Part shown: piece after piece, positions 1 through 8,891 of the stretch | Layout: every line of letters begins with the position of its first letter | How positions within the stretch are numbered: position 1 is the stretch's first letter | Assembly (NCBI GenBank): GCA_024711325.1 | Contig: JANJTC010000002.1 | Location: 1-64,000 of the forward strand | Direction of reading: 5' to 3' | Length of the DNA stretch: 64,000 nucleotides | Source of the DNA: Bacteriovoracaceae bacterium | GTDB lineage: Bacteria > Bdellovibrionota > Bacteriovoracia > Bacteriovoracales > Bacteriovoracaceae | Notes under the pieces: model-generated | The model's input: the letters and a program-made list of their open reading frames with translations, nothing else | What the model was told of the DNA's origin: nothing | Databases searched by the model: none | Position numbers and translations under genes: made by a program

Positions 1-102
1 GAGGAAATACCCAGTAACATCTCGAACCTGGAAGTCAAGCTCACTTGCGGCGAAGGTAGTGCCAGGGTCACTTGGTGTCAGAATAGCAAGATGCACCCTC
101 CA
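1..102 (+). rRNA. rrf: 5S ribosomal RNA, 3' portion (5' end outside window)
   Basis: The sequence carries the conserved 5S core: a CCCAGTAACATCTCGAACCTGG block equivalent to the universal CCGAACUCGG loop, followed by AAGTCAAGCTC and GCGGCGAAGGTAGT. It ends in a C-rich stretch that would close helix I, just before a strong terminator. Roughly the first 15-20 bases lie left of the window. This implies a 16S-23S-5S operon upstream on the same strand. The exact 3' end is estimated. Confidence 0.9.
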
Positions 103-110
103 TTTTTATA

Positions 111-140
111 AAAAAGCCCTCGAAAGAGGGCTTTTTTTTT
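111..140 (+). terminator. Rho-independent terminator of the rRNA operon
   Basis: A perfect hairpin AAAAGCCCTC-GAAA-GAGGGCTTTT with a stable GAAA tetraloop is followed by a run of nine T. It lies about 10 bases after the 5S rRNA. Confidence 0.93.
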
Positions 141-151
141 AGGCTTATGAC

Positions 152-1954
152 TTGCTGACATCGCATCAAATACGCTTATTAAAGCGCTTATCATTTCTTT
201 TGATTCCGTATTCTCTGCTAAGGGTAGGGTTCTATTTTTATCATCTGAGCATTTATAAGCATTTCACTCAGGAAGAGATTTTCGAAAGTTTCTTATTGGG
301 AGTGCGGTTTGATATTGCTGCTATCCTGCTAGTGAACGCTATTCCTTTATTACTGAGTTTCTTCTCAACTTTTAATCATAAATTTTTAACCTTCGAACGT
401 ACCCTGTTTATAATTTTAAATTCAGCCGCCTTTATTGTGGCCTTGGATGACTATGAACTATTTCTGTTCTTAGGAAAAAGACTTAGTTTTGATTTTTTTG
501 TTATCTCAGAAGATATTCTGAGACAACTGCCTCAGATCTTTCTTCATTACTGGTATTTGCCAATTGTGGGAATACTTTTTGGTGTTGGTTTTTATTTCTT
601 TGATAAAAAGTATTTTGTTCTAAAACAAAAAAAACATACATGGTTATCTTATGTAAATGGCGTCCTGTTATTGGGTCTGGCCTTTATAGGTATAAGAGGT
701 GGGCTGCAGCATAAATCGATTAATGTTCAGTCTGCTTTTATCCAAGGGAAAAATGAACTGGGTCATCTGGTTCTTAATACCCCTTATCATTTTCTTCGGA
801 CTTTAAAAAACAAACCAATGAAGCCTGTGACTTATTTTGCTTCAGATGATGAAGCTAAGAATGTCATTCTTAATAAACGAGATCTTCGTGATGGGATCAA
901 GGGAATATCTAAGGCCAATATCGTTTTGATTATTCTCGAGAGCTTTTCTTCGGAGTATGTAGAGAAAGGTTTTACTCCCTTTTTAAAAGAGCTCGAATTA
1001 AAAGCATTAAGCTTTACCAGACATCTTGCTAATGGCAGGCGTTCCATTGAGGCCCTTCCTTCACTCCTCTGTGGATTGCCTTCACTTTTAGAGGAGCCAA
1101 TCAGTAAGTCTATTTTTCAGGGCAATAAGTTCAATTGTGTGCCAAACATTTTAAAGAATGCTGGTTATACAAATTATTTTTTTCATGCAGGTTCGCGTGG
1201 AACCATGGGGTTTGAATCTTATACTTTGGCCAATGGCTTTCATCGTTATTTTTCCCGGGAAGATTACGGCAAGAAGGATTACGACGGGACTTGGGGAATT
1301 TATGATCTTCCTTATCTCCAGTATGTTGCGGATGAAATATCTAAAATGCCGGAACCTTTTATGGCCGGAGTTTTTACACTCAGTTCTCATCAACCTTACG
1401 GCATCCCTGATGAATTTAAAGGTAAGTTTTCCAAGGGAAGTTTAGAGATTCATGAGAGTATTGGTTATGTAGATTTTGCGTTGAGAAGATTTTTCGATAA
1501 AATAAAAAATGAACCTTGGTTTAAGAATACATTATTCATCATTACTTCGGACCATACGCAGAAATTAGAATCGGTGAAATTTATGAATATGGTTGGTCGC
1601 TATCGCGTGCCTCTCATTGTATTAGGTCCGGGAGTTGCCGTAGGTGAATCATCGAAAGTAACACAACATTCGGATATTCCTCGAAGCATTTTAGATTACG
1701 TAGAATTAAGTGGTGAATTGCCTGCTACTAGCGTCAGTATTTTTGGTCAGGATGAGGGAGTAGCTTTAAATTTTGCGGATGGTAGTACTCATTACATGGC
1801 CACTAGGAACAGTGTTCAAACGCTGGAGCAAGAATTTTTGTATGATTGGGAAACAGGGGAAATGGGCAAACCAGTAGCGGCCCGGAATTTACTATTAAAG
1901 GCCTATCTTCAGTACTTTATGAATGGTCTCATCAACAACAATTTATCTCTTTAG
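152..1954 (+). CDS. LtaS/OpgB-like membrane-bound alkaline phosphatase superfamily transferase
   Basis: This is a polytopic inner-membrane enzyme with a large periplasmic sulfatase-fold domain. About five hydrophobic segments lie in residues 12-180, and the catalytic domain spans roughly 255-545. Visible metal and active-site motifs are LESF near 262-265, GRRS near 295-298 in place of the LtaS catalytic Thr, and TSDHT near 468. Family members transfer phosphoglycerol from phosphatidylglycerol to a glycan or lipid, as in LTA synthase and OpgB; the acceptor here is unknown. The only plausible start is TTG, preceded by AGG 8 bases upstream and an in-frame stop before that. It lies directly behind the rRNA terminator, so it needs its own promoter or read-through. 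The class is secure and the substrate is not. Confidence 0.85.
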   Translation: MLTSHQIRLLKRLSFLLIPYSLLRVGFYFYHLSIYKHFTQEEIFESFLLGVRFDIAAILLVNAIPLLLSFFSTFNHKFLTFERTLFIILNSAAFIVALDDYELFLFLGKRLSFDFFVISEDILRQLPQIFLHYWYLPIVGILFGVGFYFFDKKYFVLKQKKHTWLSYVNGVLLLGLAFIGIRGGLQHKSINVQSAFIQGKNELGHLVLNTPYHFLRTLKNKPMKPVTYFASDDEAKNVILNKRDLRDGIKGISKANIVLIILESFSSEYVEKGFTPFLKELELKALSFTRHLANGRRSIEALPSLLCGLPSLLEEPISKSIFQGNKFNCVPNILKNAGYTNYFFHAGSRGTMGFESYTLANGFHRYFSREDYGKKDYDGTWGIYDLPYLQYVADEISKMPEPFMAGVFTLSSHQPYGIPDEFKGKFSKGSLEIHESIGYVDFALRRFFDKIKNEPWFKNTLFIITSDHTQKLESVKFMNMVGRYRVPLIVLGPGVAVGESSKVTQHSDIPRSILDYVELSGELPATSVSIFGQDEGVALNFADGSTHYMATRNSVQTLEQEFLYDWETGEMGKPVAARNLLLKAYLQYFMNGLINNNLSL

Positions 1955-1970
1955 CGCTAAGCCCAAATCA

Positions 1971-1999
1971 TTGTCACATACACCCCTTCAAGATAGACT
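1971..1999 (+). promoter_or_regulatory. Candidate sigma-70 promoter of the liu operon
   Basis: A -35 TTGTCA (5/6 match) and a -10 TAGACT (4/6) are separated by 17 bases, in the 80-base gap before liuB. The predicted transcript would start near 2006, leaving a leader of about 30 bases with a GGGG ribosome-binding motif ahead of ATG. I saw no clear operator. Confidence 0.5.
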
Positions 2000-2034
2000 A
2001 AATTGTTATTTTTATTCACATAAATGGGGTTTTC

Positions 2035-3651
2035 ATGCAGCCTTTGGCCTCACACATCGACATCAATTCAAAAGAGTTTCAGGTTAATGCTGAATTTAAT
2101 CGCGGACTCGCAAACGAACTAAAAAAGAAAATTGAAAAAATCCGTGAGGGTGGCGGTGAAGATGCCATTAAAAAACATAAGGCACGGAAAAAATTATTAC
2201 CAAGAGAACGGATCGAAAAGATTCTTGATCCTGGCTCTCCTTTTCTTGAACTATCCACTTTAGCAGCAGATGCTGTTTATGATGAAGATGTTCCTGGGGC
2301 CGGAATGGTTACAGGGATTGGTCTGGTTCATGGAGTTGAATGCCTCTTTGTGGCCAACGATGCTACGGTTAAAGGTGGAACCTATTTTCCATTAACCGTA
2401 AAAAAACATTTAAGAGCGCAAGAGATCGCATTGGAGAATAAACTTCCATGTATCTATCTCGTAGATTCAGGCGGGGCCTTCCTTCCTAAGCAAGATGAAG
2501 TCTTTCCTGACAAAGAACATTTTGGTCGAATTTTTTATAATCAGGCCCAGATGTCATCTCAAGGTATTCCTCAGATCGCCATTGTTTGTGGTTCATGTAC
2601 GGCCGGTGGAGCATACGTTCCAGCTATGAGTGATGAGACTGTGATAGTAAAAGGCAATGGGACTATTTTTTTAGGAGGGCCTCCTTTAGTTAAGGCCGCT
2701 ACCGGTGAAGAAGTAACGGCAGAAGAATTAGGGGGAGCGGAAGTTCATACCTCTAAATCTGGAGTGGCCGATCATTTTGCAGAGACTGAAGAAGAAGGCC
2801 TGGAGATGGCGAGAAATATCGTGGCCACTCTGAACTATCGACCAAAGCATCCGGGTAAATTCATTAAAGATGAGATTAAAGAGCCTTTGTATAAATCAGA
2901 AGAAATTTATGGGGTCATTCCCCATGATACCAGAAAGCCTTTTGATGTAAGAGATATCATTGCCCGTTTAGTTGATGGTTCTGAATTTCAGGAATTCAAA
3001 GAAAAATATGGAACAACTTTAGTTACTGGCTTTGCCAAAATTCATGGTTACCTGGTGGGAATCGTTGCTAATAACGGAATACTTTTTTCTGAGTCCTCGC
3101 AAAAAGCTGCTCACTTCGTTGAACTTTGTGGACAAAGGAAAGTGCCTCTTATCTTTCTTCAAAACATCACGGGCTTTATGGTGGGCAAACAATACGAAAA
3201 TGAAGGGATTGCCAAGCATGGGGCCAAATTCGTAACGGCCGTATCAACAGTTAAAGTTCCTAAATTTACTGTTGTGATTGGTGGGTCTTTCGGTGCCGGT
3301 AATTACGGTATGTGTGGCAGGGCCTTCAGTCCAAGATTTCTCTTTATGTGGCCTAACTCGCGCATCTCAGTCATGGGTGGAGAGCAAGCGGCCAATGTTC
3401 TGGCAACCGTAAAACAGGATGGACTAAAGGCCGCTGGTAAAAATCAAATGAATGAAAATGAATTGGCAGCTTTCAAGCAGCCGATTCTGGATAAGTATGA
3501 AAGAGAAGGATCTCCTTATTATTCATCTGCCAGACTGTGGGATGATGGAGTTATTGATCCGGCTCAGACTCGGGATATTTTAGGTCTTTGTTTAAGTGTT
3601 ACCCATAACGAAGAATTCCCAGATCCAAACTGGGGCGTCTTTAGGATGTAA
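2035..3651 (+). CDS. liuB: Methylcrotonyl-CoA carboxylase, carboxyltransferase (beta) subunit
   Basis: This subunit transfers the carboxyl group from biotin to 3-methylcrotonyl-CoA, giving 3-methylglutaconyl-CoA in leucine/isovalerate breakdown. The 538-residue length is typical of MccB. Both crotonase-fold halves are present. [15 protein letters not shown] near 187-201 and [21 protein letters not shown] near 205-225 are hallmarks of MccB rather than of propionyl-CoA carboxylase. The second half carries [16 protein letters not shown]. It is the first gene of a tightly packed operon, with the next ATG 2 bases after its stop. The neighbouring hydratase, biotin carboxylase, biotin carrier and HMG-CoA lyase support the pathway. 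Operon and family agree, so the call is strong. Confidence 0.95.
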   Translation: MQPLASHIDINSKEFQVNAEFNRGLANELKKKIEKIREGGGEDAIKKHKARKKLLPRERIEKILDPGSPFLELSTLAADAVYDEDVPGAGMVTGIGLVHGVECLFVANDATVKGGTYFPLTVKKHLRAQEIALENKLPCIYLVDSGGAFLPKQDEVFPDKEHFGRIFYNQAQMSSQGIPQIAIVCGSCTAGGAYVPAMSDETVIVKGNGTIFLGGPPLVKAATGEEVTAEELGGAEVHTSKSGVADHFAETEEEGLEMARNIVATLNYRPKHPGKFIKDEIKEPLYKSEEIYGVIPHDTRKPFDVRDIIARLVDGSEFQEFKEKYGTTLVTGFAKIHGYLVGIVANNGILFSESSQKAAHFVELCGQRKVPLIFLQNITGFMVGKQYENEGIAKHGAKFVTAVSTVKVPKFTVVIGGSFGAGNYGMCGRAFSPRFLFMWPNSRISVMGGEQAANVLATVKQDGLKAAGKNQMNENELAAFKQPILDKYEREGSPYYSSARLWDDGVIDPAQTRDILGLCLSVTHNEEFPDPNWGVFRM

Positions 3652-3653
3652 TT

Positions 3654-4424
3654 ATGAAATTTCTTGAAGTCATCGAAAAAGAAAAAGGCGTTAAAGAAGT
3701 TTGGTTAAATCGACCGGATCTTCACAATGCTTTTAACGCTGAATTAATAGAAGAAATGATCTCTTTGTTTGAATCTTTTAAAGATGAACGTTTGGTTATT
3801 TTAACTGGTAAAGGAAATAGTTTCTGCGCAGGAGCTGATCTTAACTGGATGAAGGCCATGAAAGATTACACAAAAGAAGAAAACTTTCAGGATTCAAAAA
3901 GACTGGCAAGGATGTTTTCTGCCATTAATGAGTGTGATGTTCCTGTGATTGGAAGAATTAATGGTCATGCTCTGGGCGGAGGAGTGGGTCTGGTTAGTGT
4001 TTGTGATTATGTTGTCGCAGTTGATAATGCTCTGATGGGATTTACTGAAGTCAGATTAGGTTTAATCCCTGCAGTAATTTCTCCATACTGTATCTCGAAG
4101 ATTGGAGAAGCCAATGCTCGCGCCTGGATGCTTTCGGGAGAAAGATTTGGTTCTGAAGAAGCTAAAAGAATGGGGCTGGTAAATGAGATTGTCATTGCTC
4201 CGGATTTAGATACGAAAATCGAAGAAGTGAAGAAAAAATTTTTGGCCGCTGGACCTGAGGCCGCGAAAGAAGCTAAAAAGCTCATTCGTGGTGTAATGAA
4301 GAATTTAAAAGCATCTGAGGATTTTACCTGTCAGATGATCACTGAAAGAAGAGTCAGCGCCGAAGGTCAGGAAGGCATGCGTGCACTTCTTCAAAAAGAT
4401 AAACCTGCCTGGATGAAAACATGA
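3654..4424 (+). CDS. liuC: 3-methylglutaconyl-CoA hydratase (enoyl-CoA hydratase family)
   Basis: Member of the crotonase superfamily, predicted to hydrate 3-methylglutaconyl-CoA to HMG-CoA in leucine catabolism. The 256-residue protein has the oxyanion-hole segments FCAGADLNWMK near residue 57 and GHALGGGVGLVS near 104, with the family Glu in FTEVRLGLIPAV. AGADLNWM is characteristic of methylglutaconyl-CoA hydratases. The start follows liuB by 2 bases with an AGGA motif upstream. Its stop overlaps the next start in an ATGA junction, so translation is probably coupled. Substrate specificity is inferred from the operon. Confidence 0.88.
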   Translation: MKFLEVIEKEKGVKEVWLNRPDLHNAFNAELIEEMISLFESFKDERLVILTGKGNSFCAGADLNWMKAMKDYTKEENFQDSKRLARMFSAINECDVPVIGRINGHALGGGVGLVSVCDYVVAVDNALMGFTEVRLGLIPAVISPYCISKIGEANARAWMLSGERFGSEEAKRMGLVNEIVIAPDLDTKIEEVKKKFLAAGPEAAKEAKKLIRGVMKNLKASEDFTCQMITERRVSAEGQEGMRALLQKDKPAWMKT

Positions 4425-5905
4425 AAATAAAAAAGATCCTTGTCGCAAATCGCGGTGAAATTGCTCTTCGAGTTTTAAAAACAGCTAAAGAGATGGGAAT
4501 TAAGATTGTTACAGTATTTGCTGAAGATGATAGAAATCTTCCTCATGCTCTTTATGCTGATGAATCTTACTCGTTAGGCACTGGAACCCTTGCCGATACT
4601 TATCTGAATAAAAATAAACTCATTGATATTGCCAAAAAAACTGGCGCGGATGCAATCCATCCGGGATACGGATTTTTGTCTGAGAATGCCGAATTCTCGG
4701 CGATGGTTGAGAAAGCGGGGATCATATTTATTGGTCCTACTGCCGAATCGATCACTCTCATGGGTGATAAGATTGGGTCAAAGAATGCTCTTCAAAAGAT
4801 TAATGTTCCAATGATTCCTGGCTATCATGGGAATGATCAGGAAGTAGCGACTCTTGCCCAAAAGGCAAAAGAGATTGGTTTTCCTGTTCTCATTAAGGCC
4901 TCTGCCGGCGGTGGTGGTAAAGGGATGAGAATTGTCCACCACGAATCAGAACTCATTGATGCCATTAGTGGCGCCAAGTCTGAGGCGCTCAAAGCATTCT
5001 CAAACGATAAAGTTCTGGTTGAAAAGTATGTAGTTAATCCCCGGCATATTGAAGTTCAGTTAATGTCGGACACTCATGGTAATCATCTTCATTTTTTTGA
5101 AAGAGAATGTTCTATTCAGAGACGTTACCAGAAGATCGTTGAGGAAACTCCAGCTCCGAACTTAAGTCAGGAGCTGCGCCTTAAAATTTGTGAAACCGCA
5201 GTTCAGATTTCTTCCGGAATTAATTATCGGGGAGCTGGAACGGTTGAATTCATTCTGGCCCCGGATGGGCATTTCTATTTTCTGGAAATGAACACCAGGC
5301 TTCAAGTTGAGCATCCGGTAACTGAAATGGTGACCGGACATGATTTAGTTAAATACCAGATCATGGTGGCGCAAGGGGATAAGCTTCCGGTGAAGCAGGC
5401 CGACATTAAACAAACTGGTCAGGCGATTGAGTGCCGTATCTATGCAGAGGATCCGGATAATGATTTTATGCCATCAATTGGTAGAATTGATCGGATCGGT
5501 ACTCCCACTTTACGGGACGTACGACTGGACTGCGGATTTTTGGATGGAACCGAAGTTGGCGTGAACTATGATCCCATGTTGGCCAAATTGGTCGTATGGG
5601 GAGAAAATCGCACCACTACTATTTCTAAAACGATTCATAGTCTGGATGAGGTTCTCTTTTTAGGTGTGAAAACGAATAGAGATTATCTTAAGCGCATCCT
5701 CTCTCATAAAGAGTTTGTAGCTGGACATACTCATACGCATTTTATCCCTGATTATAAGGCCGATTTACTTCCTCGTGAGCTTGATTTTCAGGATCTTGCC
5801 GATTTAATAGGGGCCTTGAGTTTTAGCGATAAAAAGAGAACGACTTCAGGGACAGCAGCAGTTCTAAGAAATCCCTGGACTGAGTTAACAGGATTCAGGA
5901 ACTAA
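4421..5905 (+). CDS. liuD: Methylcrotonyl-CoA carboxylase, biotin carboxylase part of the alpha subunit (no carrier domain)
   Basis: ATP-dependent carboxylation of biotin is the expected reaction. The biotin carboxylase motifs are complete: NRGEIA at 10-15, the ATP-grasp glycine loop GGGGKGM at 163-169, ERECS at 227-231, RRYQKIVEE, and EMNTRLQVEHPV at 289-300. The protein ends at 494 residues, soon after the biotin carboxylase C-domain. The usual MccA/LiuD is a fused chain of about 650-670 residues carrying a C-terminal biotinyl domain. Here that domain is the next gene, 2 bases downstream. It could also serve acetyl-CoA carboxylase as an AccC, but its operon argues for the Mcc complex. The start overlaps liuC by ATGA. 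Confidence 0.9.
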   Translation: MKIKKILVANRGEIALRVLKTAKEMGIKIVTVFAEDDRNLPHALYADESYSLGTGTLADTYLNKNKLIDIAKKTGADAIHPGYGFLSENAEFSAMVEKAGIIFIGPTAESITLMGDKIGSKNALQKINVPMIPGYHGNDQEVATLAQKAKEIGFPVLIKASAGGGGKGMRIVHHESELIDAISGAKSEALKAFSNDKVLVEKYVVNPRHIEVQLMSDTHGNHLHFFERECSIQRRYQKIVEETPAPNLSQELRLKICETAVQISSGINYRGAGTVEFILAPDGHFYFLEMNTRLQVEHPVTEMVTGHDLVKYQIMVAQGDKLPVKQADIKQTGQAIECRIYAEDPDNDFMPSIGRIDRIGTPTLRDVRLDCGFLDGTEVGVNYDPMLAKLVVWGENRTTTISKTIHSLDEVLFLGVKTNRDYLKRILSHKEFVAGHTHTHFIPDYKADLLPRELDFQDLADLIGALSFSDKKRTTSGTAAVLRNPWTELTGFRN

Positions 5906-5907
5906 TT

Positions 5908-6393
5908 ATGGAAAAGATTTTTACAATTAACGGTCAGGAAGTAAAAGTTCAGGACTATAAGCATACTGGTGATTCCGTCAGCTTTACCTTAAATGGTAAG
6001 ACCCATTATTACATGCTGATTGCCAGAGATGGACAGGAACTGATTCTGGATAATGGTGGTCGCTTTAGGGCTGCCGTTGGTACTCCATCAAGAGATGGAG
6101 AATCCATGATTATGGCCAATGGTCGGGAAGCTATCGGGGCCATGGCCCCTAAAAAAATGAAAAAGGCGGGGGCCCATGCTGGAGGTCTGACTTCACCGAT
6201 GCCAGGAAAAATATTTAAAGTGTTAAAAGAAGTTGGCAGTGAAGTTAAAAAAGGCGAAGCCGTTCTTATCCTTGAGGCCATGAAGATGGAGCACTCTATT
6301 CGTTCAGATAAAGACGGGGTTGTAACAAAAATTCATTACAAACTGGGAGAACTTGTTCAGGGTGGCGTGACGCTGGCAGAGGTTTCATCATGA
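5908..6393 (+). CDS. Free-standing biotin carboxyl carrier protein of methylcrotonyl-CoA carboxylase
   Basis: A biotinyl/lipoyl-attachment domain occupies the C-terminal half, with the canonical EAMKM motif at 123-127, so Lys126 should be biotinylated. SPMPGKIFKVL near 96-106 is the usual first strand. The N-terminal 80 residues (KVQDYKHTGDSVSFTLNG and onward) resemble the BT (carboxyltransferase-binding) region that links the two halves of fused alpha subunits. The BC plus carrier pair therefore equals one MccA cut in two. It starts 2 bases after the biotin carboxylase and overlaps the HMG-CoA lyase start by ATGA. Confidence 0.9.
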   Translation: MEKIFTINGQEVKVQDYKHTGDSVSFTLNGKTHYYMLIARDGQELILDNGGRFRAAVGTPSRDGESMIMANGREAIGAMAPKKMKKAGAHAGGLTSPMPGKIFKVLKEVGSEVKKGEAVLILEAMKMEHSIRSDKDGVVTKIHYKLGELVQGGVTLAEVSS

Positions 6394-7292
6394 TTAGAAT
6401 TGTGGAAGTGGGGCCCAGAGATGGACTTCAAAATGAGAAAAGTATTCTTTCTACCGAAGATAAGTTTCATTTCATCTCGGCCTTAACGGAAAGTGGTCTT
6501 AAATCAATTGAAGTCACGAGTTTTGTCAAGGCCCCTGCTATTCCACAGATGGCCGATGCAGTAGAACTGTTTGGCAGGGTAAAGAGTGAATTGTTTGATA
6601 AGGGCATCAGTTTTCCGTGTTTAGTGCCTAACCTTAAGGGTTATGAAACGGCCAAAAAATTAGGCGTAAAAGAAATTGCACTTTTTACGGCAACTTCCGA
6701 TTCTTTTACTAAAAAGAATATCAATGCAACCGTTGATGAAAGTTTTGAAAGGATGAAGGAAGTCGCGGATGCGGCGAAAGAAGATAAGATCATGGTTCGA
6801 GGGTATATCTCGACAGCATTTGGTTGTCCGTATGAGGGCACTATGGATGTGAAAAAGCTAATTAATGTTACCAAACGGCTCTTTGAGCTTGGTGTATATG
6901 AAGTTTCTGTCGGGGACACTATTGGGGTGGCGATACCAATGCAAGTTCGAAGTTATCTGCGGACATTAAAAAGTGAGTTCCCCGTTGGAAAACTTGCTAT
7001 GCACTTTCATGACACTCGAGGCATGGCACTGACAAATATTTATGCTTCTTTGGAAGAAGGTATTACGACATTTGATTCTTCTGCCGGAGGGCTTGGTGGT
7101 TGTCCTTATGCAAGAGGGGCGACTGGAAATGTGGCCACAGAGGATGTCTGGTACTTACTCAACTCACAAGGGCTTGATACTGGTATTGATATTGCTAAAC
7201 TAGCAACGGCTTCAAACTTTATACTGGGAAAATTAGGACGTCAGACTGAATCGAAGTTTTTAAAAGCTTATTTAAATACAGGTAAGGTATGA
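6390..7292 (+). CDS. liuE: Hydroxymethylglutaryl-CoA lyase
   Basis: Cleaves HMG-CoA to acetyl-CoA and acetoacetate, the last step of leucine breakdown. This TIM-barrel DRE-type lyase shows GPRDGLQNE at 8-16 (catalytic Arg10, metal-binding Asp11), the metal-binding pair in MHFHDTRG near 204-211, and the signature GGLGGCPYA with catalytic Cys238. The 300-residue length is typical of the bacterial enzyme. An AGAGG motif precedes the ATG, which overlaps the carrier-protein stop. The next gene overlaps by ATGA in turn. Confidence 0.95.
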   Translation: MIRIVEVGPRDGLQNEKSILSTEDKFHFISALTESGLKSIEVTSFVKAPAIPQMADAVELFGRVKSELFDKGISFPCLVPNLKGYETAKKLGVKEIALFTATSDSFTKKNINATVDESFERMKEVADAAKEDKIMVRGYISTAFGCPYEGTMDVKKLINVTKRLFELGVYEVSVGDTIGVAIPMQVRSYLRTLKSEFPVGKLAMHFHDTRGMALTNIYASLEEGITTFDSSAGGLGGCPYARGATGNVATEDVWYLLNSQGLDTGIDIAKLATASNFILGKLGRQTESKFLKAYLNTGKV

Positions 7293-8104
7293 ACTTTTAT
7301 CTTAAAGCATTCACTGATTTAATAGTTGAAAAGAAACATCAAACCTTATGGATTACCCTAGATCGTCCAGAGGCCAGTAATGCTTATTCAAGCTCTATGG
7401 TTTCCGGATTGGTTGAAGTATTAAAATACGCTGATATAGATAATGAAATCCGGGTGATTGTTATCACGGGTGCAGGAAAGAATTTTTGCGCTGGTGGGGA
7501 TATCAAGGCCATGAAAGGAAAAACCGGTATGTTTTCCGGTGAATCCAATCAGTTGCGAGAAGCTTATCAGGCCGGAATTCAGCAAATTCCCATGACGATT
7601 GCTCAGTTGAAGACACCCATTATTGCCATGGTGAATGGAGCTGCCGTTGGGGCGGGCTGTGATTTAGCGGCCATGTGTGACCTAAGAATAGCCTCAAGTG
7701 ATGCATTCTTTGCTGAAACTTTCGCAAAAGTAGGTTTAGTTCCAGGAGATGGGGGAGCCTTTTTTCTAACCAGACTTGTTGGTTTCGGGAAAGCGATGGA
7801 AATGTTTTTAACCTGCAAAAATATTTTAGCGGATGAAGCCTTGCGGATTGGCCTCGTTAATCAAGTGGTCCTACCAGAAGAATTAAAAAATAAAACTCAG
7901 GAACTGGCCGATCAGATGGCTTCACTTCCACCAATTGCCTTGCAAATGACTAAGAAAGCAGTTGTACATGCCTATCAAAATGATCTTAACTCCCATTTGG
8001 AATTGATGGCGGCCTATCAGGGAATTACCCAACGTTCATCGGACCACTTTAAAGCTTTGGACGGAATGCTTGAAAAAAAGAAGCCAAGTTTTAATCATTA
8101 CTAA
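7289..8104 (+). CDS. Second enoyl-CoA hydratase/isomerase of the liu operon
   Basis: A 271-residue crotonase-fold protein, last in the operon and translationally coupled to the lyase gene. Oxyanion-hole elements FCAGGDIKAMKG near 68-79 and NGAAVGAGCDLA near 112-123 are intact. It has FAETFAKVGLVPGDGGAFFL with the Gly-Asp-Gly-Gly typical of 2-(1,2-epoxy-1,2-dihydrophenyl)acetyl-CoA isomerase-like and general hydratases. Its substrate is unknown. It may act on another branched-chain acyl-CoA or duplicate LiuC. Isovaleryl-CoA dehydrogenase (liuA), usually part of such operons, is not in this window. Confidence 0.8.
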   Translation: MNFYLKAFTDLIVEKKHQTLWITLDRPEASNAYSSSMVSGLVEVLKYADIDNEIRVIVITGAGKNFCAGGDIKAMKGKTGMFSGESNQLREAYQAGIQQIPMTIAQLKTPIIAMVNGAAVGAGCDLAAMCDLRIASSDAFFAETFAKVGLVPGDGGAFFLTRLVGFGKAMEMFLTCKNILADEALRIGLVNQVVLPEELKNKTQELADQMASLPPIALQMTKKAVVHAYQNDLNSHLELMAAYQGITQRSSDHFKALDGMLEKKKPSFNHY

Positions 8105-8150
8105 AAATAATTTTTGACAAGACAAGCTAACGCCTTAAGAATTAGAGGAT

Positions 8151-8522
8151 ATGAAAATTCTCTTAGTTCTTACTGTTCTTGCCTCTATTACTGGTTGTAC
8201 AACCATCCACTTCAGATCGAATAATACGATTCCTGTTACCTTCGAAGGAAATCCTGAACATCGTAATGAAGTTTCAATTATTGGGCACAGAGATTTTTAT
8301 TTCTGGGGAATTGAACCTGATCAACATGAAGTCTATATTGATGAAGAAGTCAGGCAGGCCGGACATGATGGCATGTCAAAACTCATTATCTATGAGCATA
8401 AGAATCCGCAGGACATTCTCATTTCATTTCTAACTCTGGGATTCTATATGCCACGAGGTTACACCATTACAGGTTTTACTTCAGGTAATATACTTCCAGA
8501 AGAAACATCATCTAAAAAATAA
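8151..8522 (+). CDS. Small lipoprotein resembling the Bor/Iss family
   Basis: A 123-residue predicted lipoprotein with a short signal peptide and lipobox ASITGC, preceded by an AGAGGA ribosome-binding site. The stretch DFYFWGIEPDQHEVYID followed later by DILISFLTLGFYMP resembles the pattern of phage-lambda Bor (a VSGIGQ-type strand, then LLGFITLGIYTP). That similarity comes from memory, without an alignment. Bor proteins are outer-membrane lipoproteins linked to serum resistance. It lies 46 bases after the liu operon and ends at a terminator, so it may be the tail of that transcript or separate. Confidence 0.6.
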   Translation: MKILLVLTVLASITGCTTIHFRSNNTIPVTFEGNPEHRNEVSIIGHRDFYFWGIEPDQHEVYIDEEVRQAGHDGMSKLIIYEHKNPQDILISFLTLGFYMPRGYTITGFTSGNILPEETSSKK

Positions 8523-8562
8523 GATTGACCGTCAGGAAGGGGTCTTCCAAGGATGGATATTT

Positions 8563-8584
8563 AGGCCAGGGATGGCCTTTTTTT
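8563..8584 (+). terminator. Short Rho-independent terminator after the Bor-like lipoprotein gene
   Basis: The hairpin AGGCC-AGGGA-T-GGCCT is followed by seven T, in the gap between convergent genes. Confidence 0.65.
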
Positions 8585-8891
8585 ATTTTTGAAGCTCGCG
8601 GGAGCGGCGGTTCCAGAGTGGTTTAGTGATTAAGTTGAACCAAATGAAAAAACCGCCAAAACAAGAAAACAGAATTGAAACAGCATATTCAGCAGTAAAA
8701 GCATTATTGGCGATAGCGAGAATCGTAAACATTAAAAAGGCCAGACTTCCAAAACAAGCAGTCATTAGCAAAGTCATTTTGAAAGTAATTGGATCCTTGG
8801 GCTCAGGTCGAAGAAAAGAAAATGGCCACCAAATGAAGTCTTTATCAGAGATCCAGTTGTGTAACAAAGTCATAAGGTCTAAAAGTTTCAT
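8583..8891 (-). CDS. Small two-helix membrane protein coupled to the Rep-type helicase
   Basis: A 102-residue protein of unknown function. Two hydrophobic helices are visible, roughly residues 38-60 and 68-90, with short charged ends. Its ATG overlaps the helicase stop codon by ATGA, which argues for translational coupling and for this strand being the real one. A reading frame on the opposite strand is Lys-rich and lacks a ribosome-binding site. I recognise no family. Confidence 0.65.
   Translation of the reverse strand: MKLLDLMTLLHNWISDKDFIWWPFSFLRPEPKDPITFKMTLLMTACFGSLAFLMFTILAIANNAFTAEYAVSILFSCFGGFFIWFNLITKPLWNRRSRELQK

Noticed and set aside
8114..8141. TTGACA before the Bor-like lipoprotein gene.
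   Set aside because: The -35 is perfect, but the matching -10 (TAAGAA, 3/6) would start transcription beyond the ribosome-binding site. The gene may instead be transcribed from the liu operon.
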